From contig CANJKD010000019.1 of NCBI GenBank assembly GCA_947474415.1, forward strand, positions 1 to 12,266: a stretch of DNA of 12,266 bases, given 5' to 3'. Shown piece by piece: positions 6,577 to 12,266 of this stretch. The position numbers and the translations under genes were made by a program. The DNA comes from Burkholderiales bacterium (GTDB lineage: Bacteria > Pseudomonadota > Gammaproteobacteria > Burkholderiales > Burkholderiaceae_C). The first letter of the stretch is position 1. Every line of letters starts with the position of its first letter. The notes below the pieces were generated by a model that did not search any database, was not told the origin of the DNA, and was given only the letters and a program-made list of their open reading frames with translations.

Positions 6577-6978
6577 TCAGGGTGCGCGGCCGATGTTGCG
6601 GCTGCGCAGGGCGCGCCAGCCGAACCAGGCTGCTGTGCCGATCACGGCCAGCCGCGCGGCGCGGCGCAAGACGCTGCGCCCGCCGCTTTTCGCGCTGCGG
6701 CGCAGGCCGAGCAATGGCGCCAGGCCGCCGACAACGGTGGCCGCGAGGCGGTAGCGGCGCAGCAGGGTCAGCCCCAGGCGCAGCCAGCCGGCGGCGTCGG
6801 TCTTTGCACCGCCGAAGGAGCTACCGAACAGCGCCTTGCCGATGTCGGCGCCGACGAGCGCCCGCCACACCAGCGGCGCACCGACCGATTGCCGCAGCCG
6901 CGCCGCGCCATAGCGCAACTCGACGCGGTCGAGCGTGATGCGTGTCAGCAGCAGTTGTTTGCGGACCTGTGCGTCCAT
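6577..6978 (-). CDS. YqjK-like small hypothetical protein
   Basis: The product is 133 residues. A Shine-Dalgarno AAGGAA (complement of 6985-6990) sits about 6 nt before the ATG and supports the start. The N-terminal third (MDAQVRKQLLLTRITLDRVE and on to about 30) is a charged helix like that of YqjK proteins. The middle is basic with hydrophobic patches (about 79-91), and the C-terminus has a short hydrophobic helix (about 108-124) flanked by Arg. The protein is strongly basic overall. It is the last of three same-strand genes (yqjD-, yqjE-, yqjK-like), 40 bp after the holin-like gene. The name rests mostly on position and general character. Function is unknown; association with the inner membrane is likely. 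Confidence 0.6.
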   Translation of the reverse strand: MDAQVRKQLLLTRITLDRVELRYGAARLRQSVGAPLVWRALVGADIGKALFGSSFGGAKTDAAGWLRLGLTLLRRYRLAATVVGGLAPLLGLRRSAKSGGRSVLRRAARLAVIGTAAWFGWRALRSRNIGRAP

Positions 6979-7018
6979 GGACGGTTCCTTTTGCGATCGT
7001 GCATCAGCGGCTCAGCGT

Positions 7019-7411
7019 TCACCGTTCACGCCCGCCGTGCAGGGCTGCGGCGTCGCGCTGCAATTCGGCCAGCGTGTCCGCCAGCAAGGGCGGGATGCTG
7101 CGCAGGCGGTGCTGCAGCCACCACAGCAACCCGGCACCGGCCAGCGCGTAGGCGAGTGCCAGCCAGGCCAGCACGGCCGCGCCCAGCGTGCTCCACAGGG
7201 CCGCAGCGGCCCATGCCGTCAGCATGGCGACCGCGCCGCCGAGCAGCAGCACCGCGCCGACGCTCGCGATGACCGTGGAGACCAGCCGCGCGCCGGCCTC
7301 GCCCAACTCGAGGCTGGCCAGCTCCAGCCGGTTGCGCAACGCGCCGACGAGGTTGCCGCCGAGGCGCGTCAACGCGTCGAGCAGGCCGGGGTCGTCGGCG
7401 TTTCCGCTCAT
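7019..7411 (-). CDS. YqjE-like membrane protein (phage holin family / holin-X superfamily)
   Basis: The product is 130 residues from the ATG at 7411. The open frame extends further upstream, but those residues overlap the DUF883 gene and look unlike the family. The N-terminal amphipathic segment GLLDALTRLGGNLVGALRNR and LELASLELGEAGARL (about 9-43) is the usual pre-membrane helix. It is followed by two membrane helices at about 44-70 and 76-99 and a charged tail. The Shine-Dalgarno is weak. The neighbours are a DUF883 (YqjD/ElaB-type) gene upstream and a YqjK-like gene downstream, the arrangement of E. coli yqjDEK. The predicted location is the inner membrane. Despite the family name it is not evidence for a phage. 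The function is not established; in enterobacteria the cluster is linked to stationary-phase stress. Confidence 0.75.
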   Translation of the reverse strand: MSGNADDPGLLDALTRLGGNLVGALRNRLELASLELGEAGARLVSTVIASVGAVLLLGGAVAMLTAWAAAALWSTLGAAVLAWLALAYALAGAGLLWWLQHRLRSIPPLLADTLAELQRDAAALHGGRER

Positions 7412-7439
7412 GAACAGGTCAGGCGCAGTTCGTGCGTTA

Positions 7440-7474
7440 GCCAAATGGCCATTGGCGATCAGCGCCGGCTGATC
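7440..7474 (-). terminator. Two adjacent inverted repeats at the yqjD-yqjE junction
   Basis: GATCAGC (7457-7463) and GCTGATC (7468-7474) form a perfect 7-bp stem with a 4-nt loop spanning the stop codon of the DUF883 gene. GCCAA (7440-7444) and TTGGC (7452-7456) form a second stem just downstream on the minus strand. No U-run follows. A partial terminator or RNA-processing structure setting the ratio of the two products would fit; this is inference. Confidence 0.35.
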
Positions 7475-7776
7475 AGCAGGCCGACCACCACGCCGATGCT
7501 CGCCGCCGCGACGATGGAGCGCCACGGGTTCTCGTGCACGTATTCGTCGGTGGCGCGGGCCGCTGCCTTGCCTTGCTGGATGGCGGCTTTCTGCGCATCG
7601 TTCATGCGCTCGCGCAGGGCCTGCAATTGATGCAGTGCCTGGCCGCGCAGTTCGGCGGCTTTCTCACCGGTGGCGCTGGCGGCCTGGGTGAGCATCTCTT
7701 CGGCGCCACTGATGGCTTTGCGAACGTCGGCCTCGACCTGTTGGGCCAGAGCGGCTGCGGAGAATGCGGTGGTCAT
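7459..7776 (-). CDS. DUF883 (YqjD/ElaB/YgaM-type) membrane-anchored protein
   Basis: The product is 105 residues. An AAGGAG Shine-Dalgarno (complement of 7782-7787) lies 5 nt before the ATG and fixes the start. The N-terminal two thirds (about 10-76) is a long Ala/Gln/Glu-rich helix, likely coiled coil. The C-terminus carries the family hallmark DEYVHENPWRS (about 77-87) followed by a glycine-containing membrane helix (about 88-103) and a terminal SRR. In E. coli the homologues YqjD and ElaB are inner-membrane, C-tail-anchored proteins reported to associate with ribosomes in stationary phase; whether that holds here is inference. It is first in the three-gene yqjDEK-like set, 126 bp after murU. 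Confidence 0.9.
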   Translation of the reverse strand: MTTAFSAAALAQQVEADVRKAISGAEEMLTQAASATGEKAAELRGQALHQLQALRERMNDAQKAAIQQGKAAARATDEYVHENPWRSIVAAASIGVVVGLLISRR

Positions 7777-7865
7777 GGGGGCTCCTTGTGGCGGTGGTGC
7801 GTCAGCGGGGCTGAAGGGCGCAGAACAGGCCTTGAAGCACGTGCCGCATCTGCGTCCCAGCGACC

Positions 7866-7871
7866 ATGATA
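7866..7871 (-). promoter_or_regulatory. Possible -10 element for the yqjD-like operon
   Basis: TATCAT on the minus strand (five of six matches to TATAAT) lies in the 126-bp gap between murU and the DUF883 gene, about 90 nt before the latter's start. No good -35 is seen at normal spacing, so an alternative sigma factor, or no promoter at all, is possible. Confidence 0.25.
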
Positions 7872-7902
7872 GTTCTGGAATCGGGCGCTGCGTTGATCGG
7901 CG

Positions 7903-8649
7903 TCAAGGCCTCGTAGCGTCGGCTGCGGGGGCACGGTTCAGTGCCCCCAGCTGGGCCGGTGTGCCGACGTTTTCCCAGGGGCCGGCGTACACCTCGGCGG
8001 TGATTCGGCGCGCGCGCATGGCGTCGAACAGCAGCGGGCCGAGCGCGGCGCGCGTACCGGGTGTGATGTGCGCGCAAAGCGCGGGCCGGCACAGTGCGAG
8101 GTTGGCGTAGGTCCAGCTCGCACCGCCCACTGACGCGGGGTCGGCCGGGTCGGCGAGGCCGTGGCCGTCGGCGGCCAGACCGAAGTCGCCCTTCGGGTGG
8201 AACGGCGGGTTCGGCACGAGCCACAGGTGGGCCAGCGTGTCACCTTCGGCGAGGTGGTGCGCGGCTGCGGAGTCGAAGCAGAACGCAGGCGCGAAGATGT
8301 CGCCCGAAACGAGCCAGAAGGCGTCGTCCGCGTGGTCGGCGAGCAGCGGCAAGGCCTTCGCGATGCCACCGGCGGTCTCCAACGCGCCGCCATGGTCGCG
8401 GCCCTCCATCGAGTAGCGGATCGTGAGGCCCCAGCGGGCACCGTCGCCCAGCACGGCGACGATCTGCTCTTCGCGCCACGCTGTGTTGATGACGACCTCG
8501 CGCACGCCGCCGCGTGCCAGTGCGTCGAGGTGCCATTCGATCAGCGGCTTGCCGTGCACCGCGAGCAGCGGCTTCGGCGTGTGGTCGGTCAACGGCCGCA
8601 TGCGCTCGCCGCGGCCCGCCGCCAGGATCATTGCCTTGGGCACTTTCAT
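7903..8649 (-). CDS. murU: MurU-like nucleotidyltransferase (N-acetylmuramate-1-phosphate uridylyltransferase)
   Basis: MurU enzymes form UDP-MurNAc from MurNAc-1-phosphate and UTP in the cell-wall recycling route that bypasses de novo synthesis, working after the kinase AmgK. The product is 248 residues, near the usual 220-240. The N-terminal nucleotide-binding signature MILAAGRGERMRPLTDHTPK runs from 7 to 26, with PLLAVHGKPLIEW directly after. ALETAGGIAKALPLL (89-103) and the metal-binding SGD (115-117) follow. The C-terminal WENVGTPAQL (225-234) carries Asn where many relatives have the Asp of DVGT. The ATG at 8649 overlaps the stop of the upstream SpeD homologue (ATGA), which decides the start and implies translational coupling. 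No amgK is adjacent in this window, so the substrate is assigned by sequence type only; another sugar-1-phosphate is possible. Confidence 0.78.
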   Translation of the reverse strand: MKVPKAMILAAGRGERMRPLTDHTPKPLLAVHGKPLIEWHLDALARGGVREVVINTAWREEQIVAVLGDGARWGLTIRYSMEGRDHGGALETAGGIAKALPLLADHADDAFWLVSGDIFAPAFCFDSAAAHHLAEGDTLAHLWLVPNPPFHPKGDFGLAADGHGLADPADPASVGGASWTYANLALCRPALCAHITPGTRAALGPLLFDAMRARRITAEVYAGPWENVGTPAQLGALNRAPAADATRP

Positions 8650-9056
8650 GGCGTCAGCCCCACCGCCACCCGCGCAGCGCCGCGTAGCAGCGCATGGTGC
8701 TCGGCCTGCGCGGGCTCGAACATCGCGACCAGCGTGTCCATCAGGAGGTGCGCACGCGCCGAATTGTCGGCGTCCAGGTTGCGCACATACGCGTCGAGCG
8801 TCACCGCGCCCAGCTCTGGCCAGGTGTGCATGGCCAGGTGAGACTCGGCCAGCAGCACCACGCCGGTGATGCCCACCGGCGTGTCTTGCGCGGCGCCAGG
8901 CGCGGGCGTGAAGCGGTGGAACAACTCGCCCACCGGCGTCAGCCCGGCCCGGTGCGCGGCCGCGAGGCAGGCACTGCGCAAGGCCTGCGGCTGGGTCATC
9001 GCTGGGCGGGCTACGGGGCAGCCGCGCAGATCGGCGGTGAGGTGGAGTCCTTGCAT
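8646..9056 (-). CDS. speD: SpeD-family AdoMet decarboxylase homologue, catalytic Cys replaced by Arg
   Basis: SpeD proenzymes cleave themselves at Glu-Ser to make a pyruvoyl cofactor and decarboxylate S-adenosylmethionine for spermidine synthesis. The product is 136 residues, normal for the short bacterial class. It has the typical N-terminus MQGLHLTADL, the VGELFHRF segment (42-49) and the processing site LLAESHLAMHTWPE (68-81) with Glu71-Ser72 and His77. In T. maritima numbering Ser63, His68 and Cys83 are the key residues. The Ser-His spacing of 5 is kept here, but the residue 20 after the Ser is Arg92 (DAYVRN, codon CGC) where relatives have Cys (VCN or TCG). The gene may therefore be inactive on AdoMet, slow, or changed in substrate. 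The start has no Shine-Dalgarno, and a GATAAT lies only 7 nt upstream. It is coupled to murU by a 4-bp overlap; no speE is visible. Confidence 0.82.
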   Translation of the reverse strand: MQGLHLTADLRGCPVARPAMTQPQALRSACLAAAHRAGLTPVGELFHRFTPAPGAAQDTPVGITGVVLLAESHLAMHTWPELGAVTLDAYVRNLDADNSARAHLLMDTLVAMFEPAQAEHHALLRGAARVAVGLTP

Positions 9057-9063
9057 GCGCGGA

Positions 9064-9069
9064 ATTATC
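9064..9069 (-). promoter_or_regulatory. Possible -10 of the speD-murU operon, implying a leaderless start
   Basis: On the minus strand GATAAT (five of six matches to TATAAT) ends 7 nt before the speD ATG at 9056. Initiation at the usual distance would fall on or next to the ATG, giving a leaderless or near-leaderless message, consistent with the missing Shine-Dalgarno. No convincing -35 is present. Confidence 0.3.
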
Positions 9070-9142
9070 CGGGCGGCCTGAGAACGCGTCGGACACGCGA
9101 AAAAACGCCCCGATCGTGACGGCCGCGGCCCCCACCGGCCCC

Positions 9143-9148
9143 TAAAAT
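9143..9148 (+). promoter_or_regulatory. Possible -10 of the transketolase gene
   Basis: TAAAAT (five of six matches to TATAAT) stands out in a GC-rich 125-bp divergent region, 33 nt before the tkt ATG. The best upstream -35 candidate, GTGACG at 9116-9121, is 21 bp away, longer than normal. A 10-bp perfect palindrome GGCCGCGGCC (9121-9130) lies in between. Confidence 0.4.
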
Positions 9149-9181
9149 CATCGGTTTCCCGCCCACCGCGACAGCACCGTT

Positions 9182-11227
9182 ATGGACACGACCCAACTCA
9201 CCACGCCCGCGCAATCGTCCCTCATGGCCAACGCCATTCGCGCCCTCGCGATGGACGCCGTGCAGCAAGCCAATTCCGGCCACCCGGGCGCGCCGATGGG
9301 CATGGCCGACATGGCCGTCGCGCTCTGGGGCCGGCACCTGCGCCACAACCCCGGCAACCCGCAGTGGGCGAACCGCGACCGCTTCGTGCTGAGCAACGGC
9401 CACGCGTCGATGCTGCTGTATGCGGTGCTGCACCTCACGGGCTACGACCTTCCGATGAGCGAGCTGCGCAACTTCCGCCAGCTCAACAGCAAGACGCCCG
9501 GCCACCCCGAGCACGGCCTGACGCCGGGCGTCGAAACCACCACCGGCCCGCTCGGCCAGGGGCTGGCGAATGCGGTCGGCATGGCGCTGTCCGAGAAGCT
9601 GCTGGCGAAGGAGTTCAACCGTGTGGAGGGGGCAACGCAGCATGCCATCGTCGACCACAGGACCTTCGTTTTCCTCGGCGACGGCTGCCTGATGGAGGGC
9701 ATCAGCCACGAGGCCTGCGCGCTGGCCGGCGCCTGGAAGCTGAACAAGCTGATCGCGCTCTACGACGACAACGGCATCTCCATCGACGGCAAGGTCGCGC
9801 CCTGGTTCATCGACAACACGCCCGAGCGTTTCCGCGCCTACGGCTGGAACGTGATCGCCGACGTGAACGGCCAGAGCGCCGATGCGGTCGATGCCGCCAT
9901 CACGCAGGCCGAGTCGTCCGACAAGCCAACCCTGATCTGCTGCAAGACCACGATCGGCATGGGCTCGCCCCACCGCGCCGGCACCGCCAAGGCGCATGGC
10001 GAACCGCTGGGCGCCGACGAGATCAAGCTGACCCGCGAACAACTCGGCTGGACGCCCGAGCCCTTCGTGATTCCCGATGGCGTCCACACGCTGTGGGACG
10101 CACGCGCTGCCGGCCTCGCGGCCGAGACCGCCTGGGTCGATGCCTTTGCAGCCTATGCCAAGGCTTACCCCGAACTGGCGGTCGAGTTCGCGCGGCGCAC
10201 CGACAACGAACTGCCGAAGGGCTGGTCGCAAGCGGCGGTCGATGCGGCGGTGGCGGCCCACACCAAGGCCGAGACCGTGGCCTCGCGCAAGGCCAGCCAA
10301 CTCGCGCTCGAAGCCTTCACTAAAACACTGCCCGAAATGCTGGGCGGCAGTGCCGACCTGACCGGCTCGAACCTCACCAACACCAGCAGCACCGCGCCGT
10401 TCCGGCTCGAAGCCGATGGGTCGTCGAACGGCGGGCGCCACATCAATTACGGCGTGCGCGAGTTCGGCATGGCCGCCATCATGAACGGCATGGCGCTGCA
10501 CGGCGGGCTGATACCGTATGGCGGCACGTTCCTCACCTTCAGCGACTACTCGCGCAACGCGATCCGCATGGCCGCGCTGATGAAGCTGCGCGTCATCCAC
10601 GTCTTCACGCACGACAGCATCGGCCTCGGCGAAGACGGCCCCACGCACCAGAGCATCGAACACGCGGCCTCGCTGCGGCTGATCCCCGGCCTCGATGTCT
10701 GGCGCCCTTGCGACACCGCCGAGACCGTGATCGCCTGGGCCTGCGCGGTCGAGAACAAGGGCCGGCCAAGCGCGCTGTTGCTGTCACGCCAGAACCTGCC
10801 GTACGCGCCGAAGGGCTCGCTCGACGGCATCAGCAAGGGCGCGTATGTGCTGGCCGAGCCTAGCGAAGTCGGCCTGAAGAAGAAGGCCCAGGCCGTGATC
10901 ATCGCGACCGGTTCCGAGGTTCAGCTGGCGCTGCATGCGCAGCAGCAGTTGGCCCAGAGCGGTATTGCGGTGCGGGTGGTCTCGATGCCATCGACGAATG
11001 TGTTCGACCGCCAGCCGGCGGCCTACAAGAGCAGCGTGTTGCCGAAGGGCCTGCCGCGCATCGCGGTCGAGATGGGCGTGACCGACGGCTGGTGGAAGTA
11101 CGGCTGCGCGGCGGTGGTCGGCATCGACACCTACGGCGAATCGGCGCCCGCGCCGGTGCTGTTCAAGCACTTCGGCTTCACCGCCGAGAACGTGGTGGCG
11201 GTGGTGCGCAAGGTGCTGGGGCGGTAG
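9182..11227 (+). CDS. tkt: Transketolase
   Basis: This enzyme transfers two-carbon ketol units between sugar phosphates in the pentose phosphate (or Calvin) pathway using thiamine diphosphate and Mg2+ in the cytoplasm. The product is 681 residues, the usual bacterial length (about 660-680). The N-terminal PP domain has [10 protein letters not shown] (31-40, His34), [10 protein letters not shown] (71-80, His74), the ThDP/metal motif GDGCLMEG (166-173) and the metal ligand Asn197 in DDNG. The Pyr domain has the catalytic Glu427 in VREFGM and the substrate residues [15 protein letters not shown] (476-490). The C-terminal domain ends with DGWWKYGC and [10 protein letters not shown]. All expected active-site residues are present. 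The ATG at 9182 gives the standard N-terminus; no clear Shine-Dalgarno is seen. The gene ends at TAG. In many betaproteobacteria tkt precedes gap, but here a broken TonB-like gene follows after 13 bp. Confidence 0.97.
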   Translation: MDTTQLTTPAQSSLMANAIRALAMDAVQQANSGHPGAPMGMADMAVALWGRHLRHNPGNPQWANRDRFVLSNGHASMLLYAVLHLTGYDLPMSELRNFRQLNSKTPGHPEHGLTPGVETTTGPLGQGLANAVGMALSEKLLAKEFNRVEGATQHAIVDHRTFVFLGDGCLMEGISHEACALAGAWKLNKLIALYDDNGISIDGKVAPWFIDNTPERFRAYGWNVIADVNGQSADAVDAAITQAESSDKPTLICCKTTIGMGSPHRAGTAKAHGEPLGADEIKLTREQLGWTPEPFVIPDGVHTLWDARAAGLAAETAWVDAFAAYAKAYPELAVEFARRTDNELPKGWSQAAVDAAVAAHTKAETVASRKASQLALEAFTKTLPEMLGGSADLTGSNLTNTSSTAPFRLEADGSSNGGRHINYGVREFGMAAIMNGMALHGGLIPYGGTFLTFSDYSRNAIRMAALMKLRVIHVFTHDSIGLGEDGPTHQSIEHAASLRLIPGLDVWRPCDTAETVIAWACAVENKGRPSALLLSRQNLPYAPKGSLDGISKGAYVLAEPSEVGLKKKAQAVIIATGSEVQLALHAQQQLAQSGIAVRVVSMPSTNVFDRQPAAYKSSVLPKGLPRIAVEMGVTDGWWKYGCAAVVGIDTYGESAPAPVLFKHFGFTAENVVAVVRKVLGR

Positions 11228-11240
11228 GCGTCAGCTTTCG

Positions 11241-12256
11241 ATGGATGCCGCAGTGAAGCGCATCGTTCGATTCCTGGCTGCCGCAGCGTTCGCCGTGGCA
11301 GCTGTCGCTGCGAATGCGAACGACATCGTGTTCGAAAATCCTGCAGCACCCTTGTCTTGCCTGACATCGGTGCGACCCGAAATCAGAAATCGGCTTATCC
11401 CGTCGGCGTGCTCGCCGGCACCGAGGCCGTGGTTCGGGTGAGCCTCAAGTTCAGTTCCAACGACCAAGCTCCGGCCGCTGATGTGAGCTTCAATAACGCC
11501 GGCCCCGCGTTCGCCGCGGTGGTTCTCAACCACGTGGTGAACTATCGCCTGCCCTGCCTGCCGCCCGGCGGCAACTTCGCCGGCGTGCAGGAATTCCAGT
11601 TCGTCATGAAGAATTCGGTGCCTCGAATTTTTCAATCGGTACCGCGCAATGCGTACGGCGAACGGAACTTCCCACCCTAGTGTCTGGCGGGAATTGCCAA
11701 CGCGACACCGCCCAATTTTCCTTTTGCCAACGTCATCAGCGGAGAGGTGATGATCGGCACCGTTCTCGTGCGCTTGACATTCACTTCACCTGACGTGGCG
11801 CCGGAGATGCGTGTGATCTACAACGGTGGCGACCGGCGCCTGGAGCGAGCAGTGTGGGACAGGGTTCTCACGTACCGGATGGCTTGCCTGAAACCGGGCG
11901 ATGAGCCGGTCACCGCGGATCAAGAGTTCAGGTTCGAGTTCGAGGGCTTGGACACACCGCGCTTGAAGCCGGAATTGACATTGGTGCAATTGCTCGGCCT
12001 GGTGAAGGACCTGAAGCCACAGACCGTCCGCTTCGACTTCAGCACGATGGGTTGCCCGTTCCAGCTGAGTGTCGAGCCCTACCAGCCGTGGGCGCAGAAT
12101 AGCGTGCGTCAGGTGGGCGAGGCGAACGCCGGCCGCCGTGAGTTCACGGAGTGGCTTCGCAACGTGACCTTCGAGATCCCGCCCCGGGCCATGAAGACCG
12201 CCATCGGCCAGCCCACGATCATTTCGGTGCCCTGCGTACTGCTCGATCTGACCTAG
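11241..12256 (+). pseudogene. Broken secreted protein with two TonB-C-like repeats
   Basis: The intact gene would encode about 338 residues. The first frame starts at ATG 11241 (or GTG 11253, giving MKRIVRFLAAAAFAVAAVAA) with a signal peptide ending near ANA, then NDIVFENPAAPLSCLTSVRPE. A one-base loss near 11382-11390 shifts the frame; the match resumes as SAYPVGVLAGTEAVVRVSLK and runs to TAG at 11678-11680. The same frame then continues with CLAGIANATPPNFPFANVI and on to TAG at 12254-12256. Two copies of a domain are seen: VVRVSLKFSS to YRLPCLPPG to QEFQF, and VLVRLTFTSP to YRMACLKPG to QEFRF. They are alike to each other and reminiscent of the TonB C-terminal fold. A third region (about 11965-12256) has MGCPFQLSVEPYQPWAQNSV and a WLRNVTFEIPPRA segment. 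The location is probably periplasmic. The function is unknown. It lies 13 bp after tkt. The C-terminal part alone (ATG 11747) could still be translated, but it lacks a signal peptide. Confidence 0.7.
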
Positions 12257-12266
12257 TTTTTATCGA

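Noticed and set aside
7019..7411. A phage holin as evidence for a prophage.
   Set aside because: The gene sits in a yqjD-yqjE-yqjK-like set, a normal chromosomal cluster. The holin label is only a superfamily name, and no other phage gene is near.
8650..9135. The murU frame is open further upstream, suggesting a 410-residue fusion.
   Set aside because: That extension is the out-of-frame reading of the SpeD homologue. The ATGA overlap and the standard MurU N-terminus at 8649 decide the start.
9065..10663. A 532-codon open frame on the minus strand across tkt.
   Set aside because: It is fully antisense to transketolase, whose motifs are complete. Long shadow frames are expected at this GC content, and the translation has no family-like motif.
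3521..11680. Reassigned amber codons (stop-codon recoding) as an explanation for the two internal TAGs.
   Set aside because: TAG is the natural stop of tkt (11225-11227), of the first gene (845-847) and of the TonB-like gene (12254-12256), and both broken genes also carry indels.
1..12266. CRISPR arrays, tRNAs, insertion sequences and toxin-antitoxin pairs.
   Set aside because: I looked for regularly spaced repeats, cloverleaf-like segments, transposase motifs and small overlapping gene pairs and saw none that held up.

Overview
The window looks like a chromosomal segment of a high-GC betaproteobacterium, most likely a member of the Burkholderiales (Rubrivivax/Leptothrix/Rhizobacter-like). 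This rests on the very GC-rich third codon positions, the UbiH, AmpP-type aminopeptidase P, MurU and transketolase sequence types, and a YqjD/YqjE/YqjK-like stress-membrane cluster. The genus is an inference. No tRNA, rRNA, CRISPR array, transposase or integrase is visible.

Layout. (1) Bases 1-1495, plus strand: the end of a compact three-gene module of phage-like or accessory character. It holds an unrecognised beta-rich protein open at the window edge, a small DUF1360-type membrane protein with a CxxC motif, and a small protein starting MSCCG. The last gene runs 44 bp into the 3' end of ubiH on the other strand. (2) Bases 1452-5404: ubiH and pepP, both on the minus strand. These neighbours form an operon in E. 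coli, but here a plus-strand SPFH (YdjI/COG4260-type) gene and about 480 bp of decayed sequence separate them. The SPFH gene is broken by an in-frame TAG and a downstream frameshift. (3) Bases 5488-6483: an aldo/keto reductase divergent from pepP. It ends at a strong hairpin shared with the convergent yqjD-yqjE-yqjK-like operon (6577-7776, minus). (4) Bases 7903-9056, minus: a SpeD-type AdoMet decarboxylase homologue that overlaps murU by an ATGA junction. (5) Bases 9182-11227, plus: transketolase. (6) Bases 11241-12256, plus: a secreted protein with two TonB-C-like repeats, broken by one frameshift and one in-frame TAG.

Functionally the segment mixes core metabolism (ubiquinone hydroxylation, X-Pro peptide processing, pentose phosphate/Calvin-type sugar exchange), cell-wall recycling (MurU), polyamine-type chemistry (SpeD homologue) and envelope/stress proteins (YqjD/E/K). 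The points most worth a second look are: the SpeD homologue keeps its cleavage-site Glu-Ser and processing His but has Arg where the catalytic Cys is expected; the pepP-ubiH pair is split by a decaying SPFH cassette; the tandem TonB-like secreted protein is a little-described family, here a pseudogene; and the small cysteine-motif module abuts ubiH. I found no convincing complete new defence or mobile system. TAG is used as a normal stop at the ends of tkt and other genes, so the two internal TAGs are best read as mutations and not as recoding.
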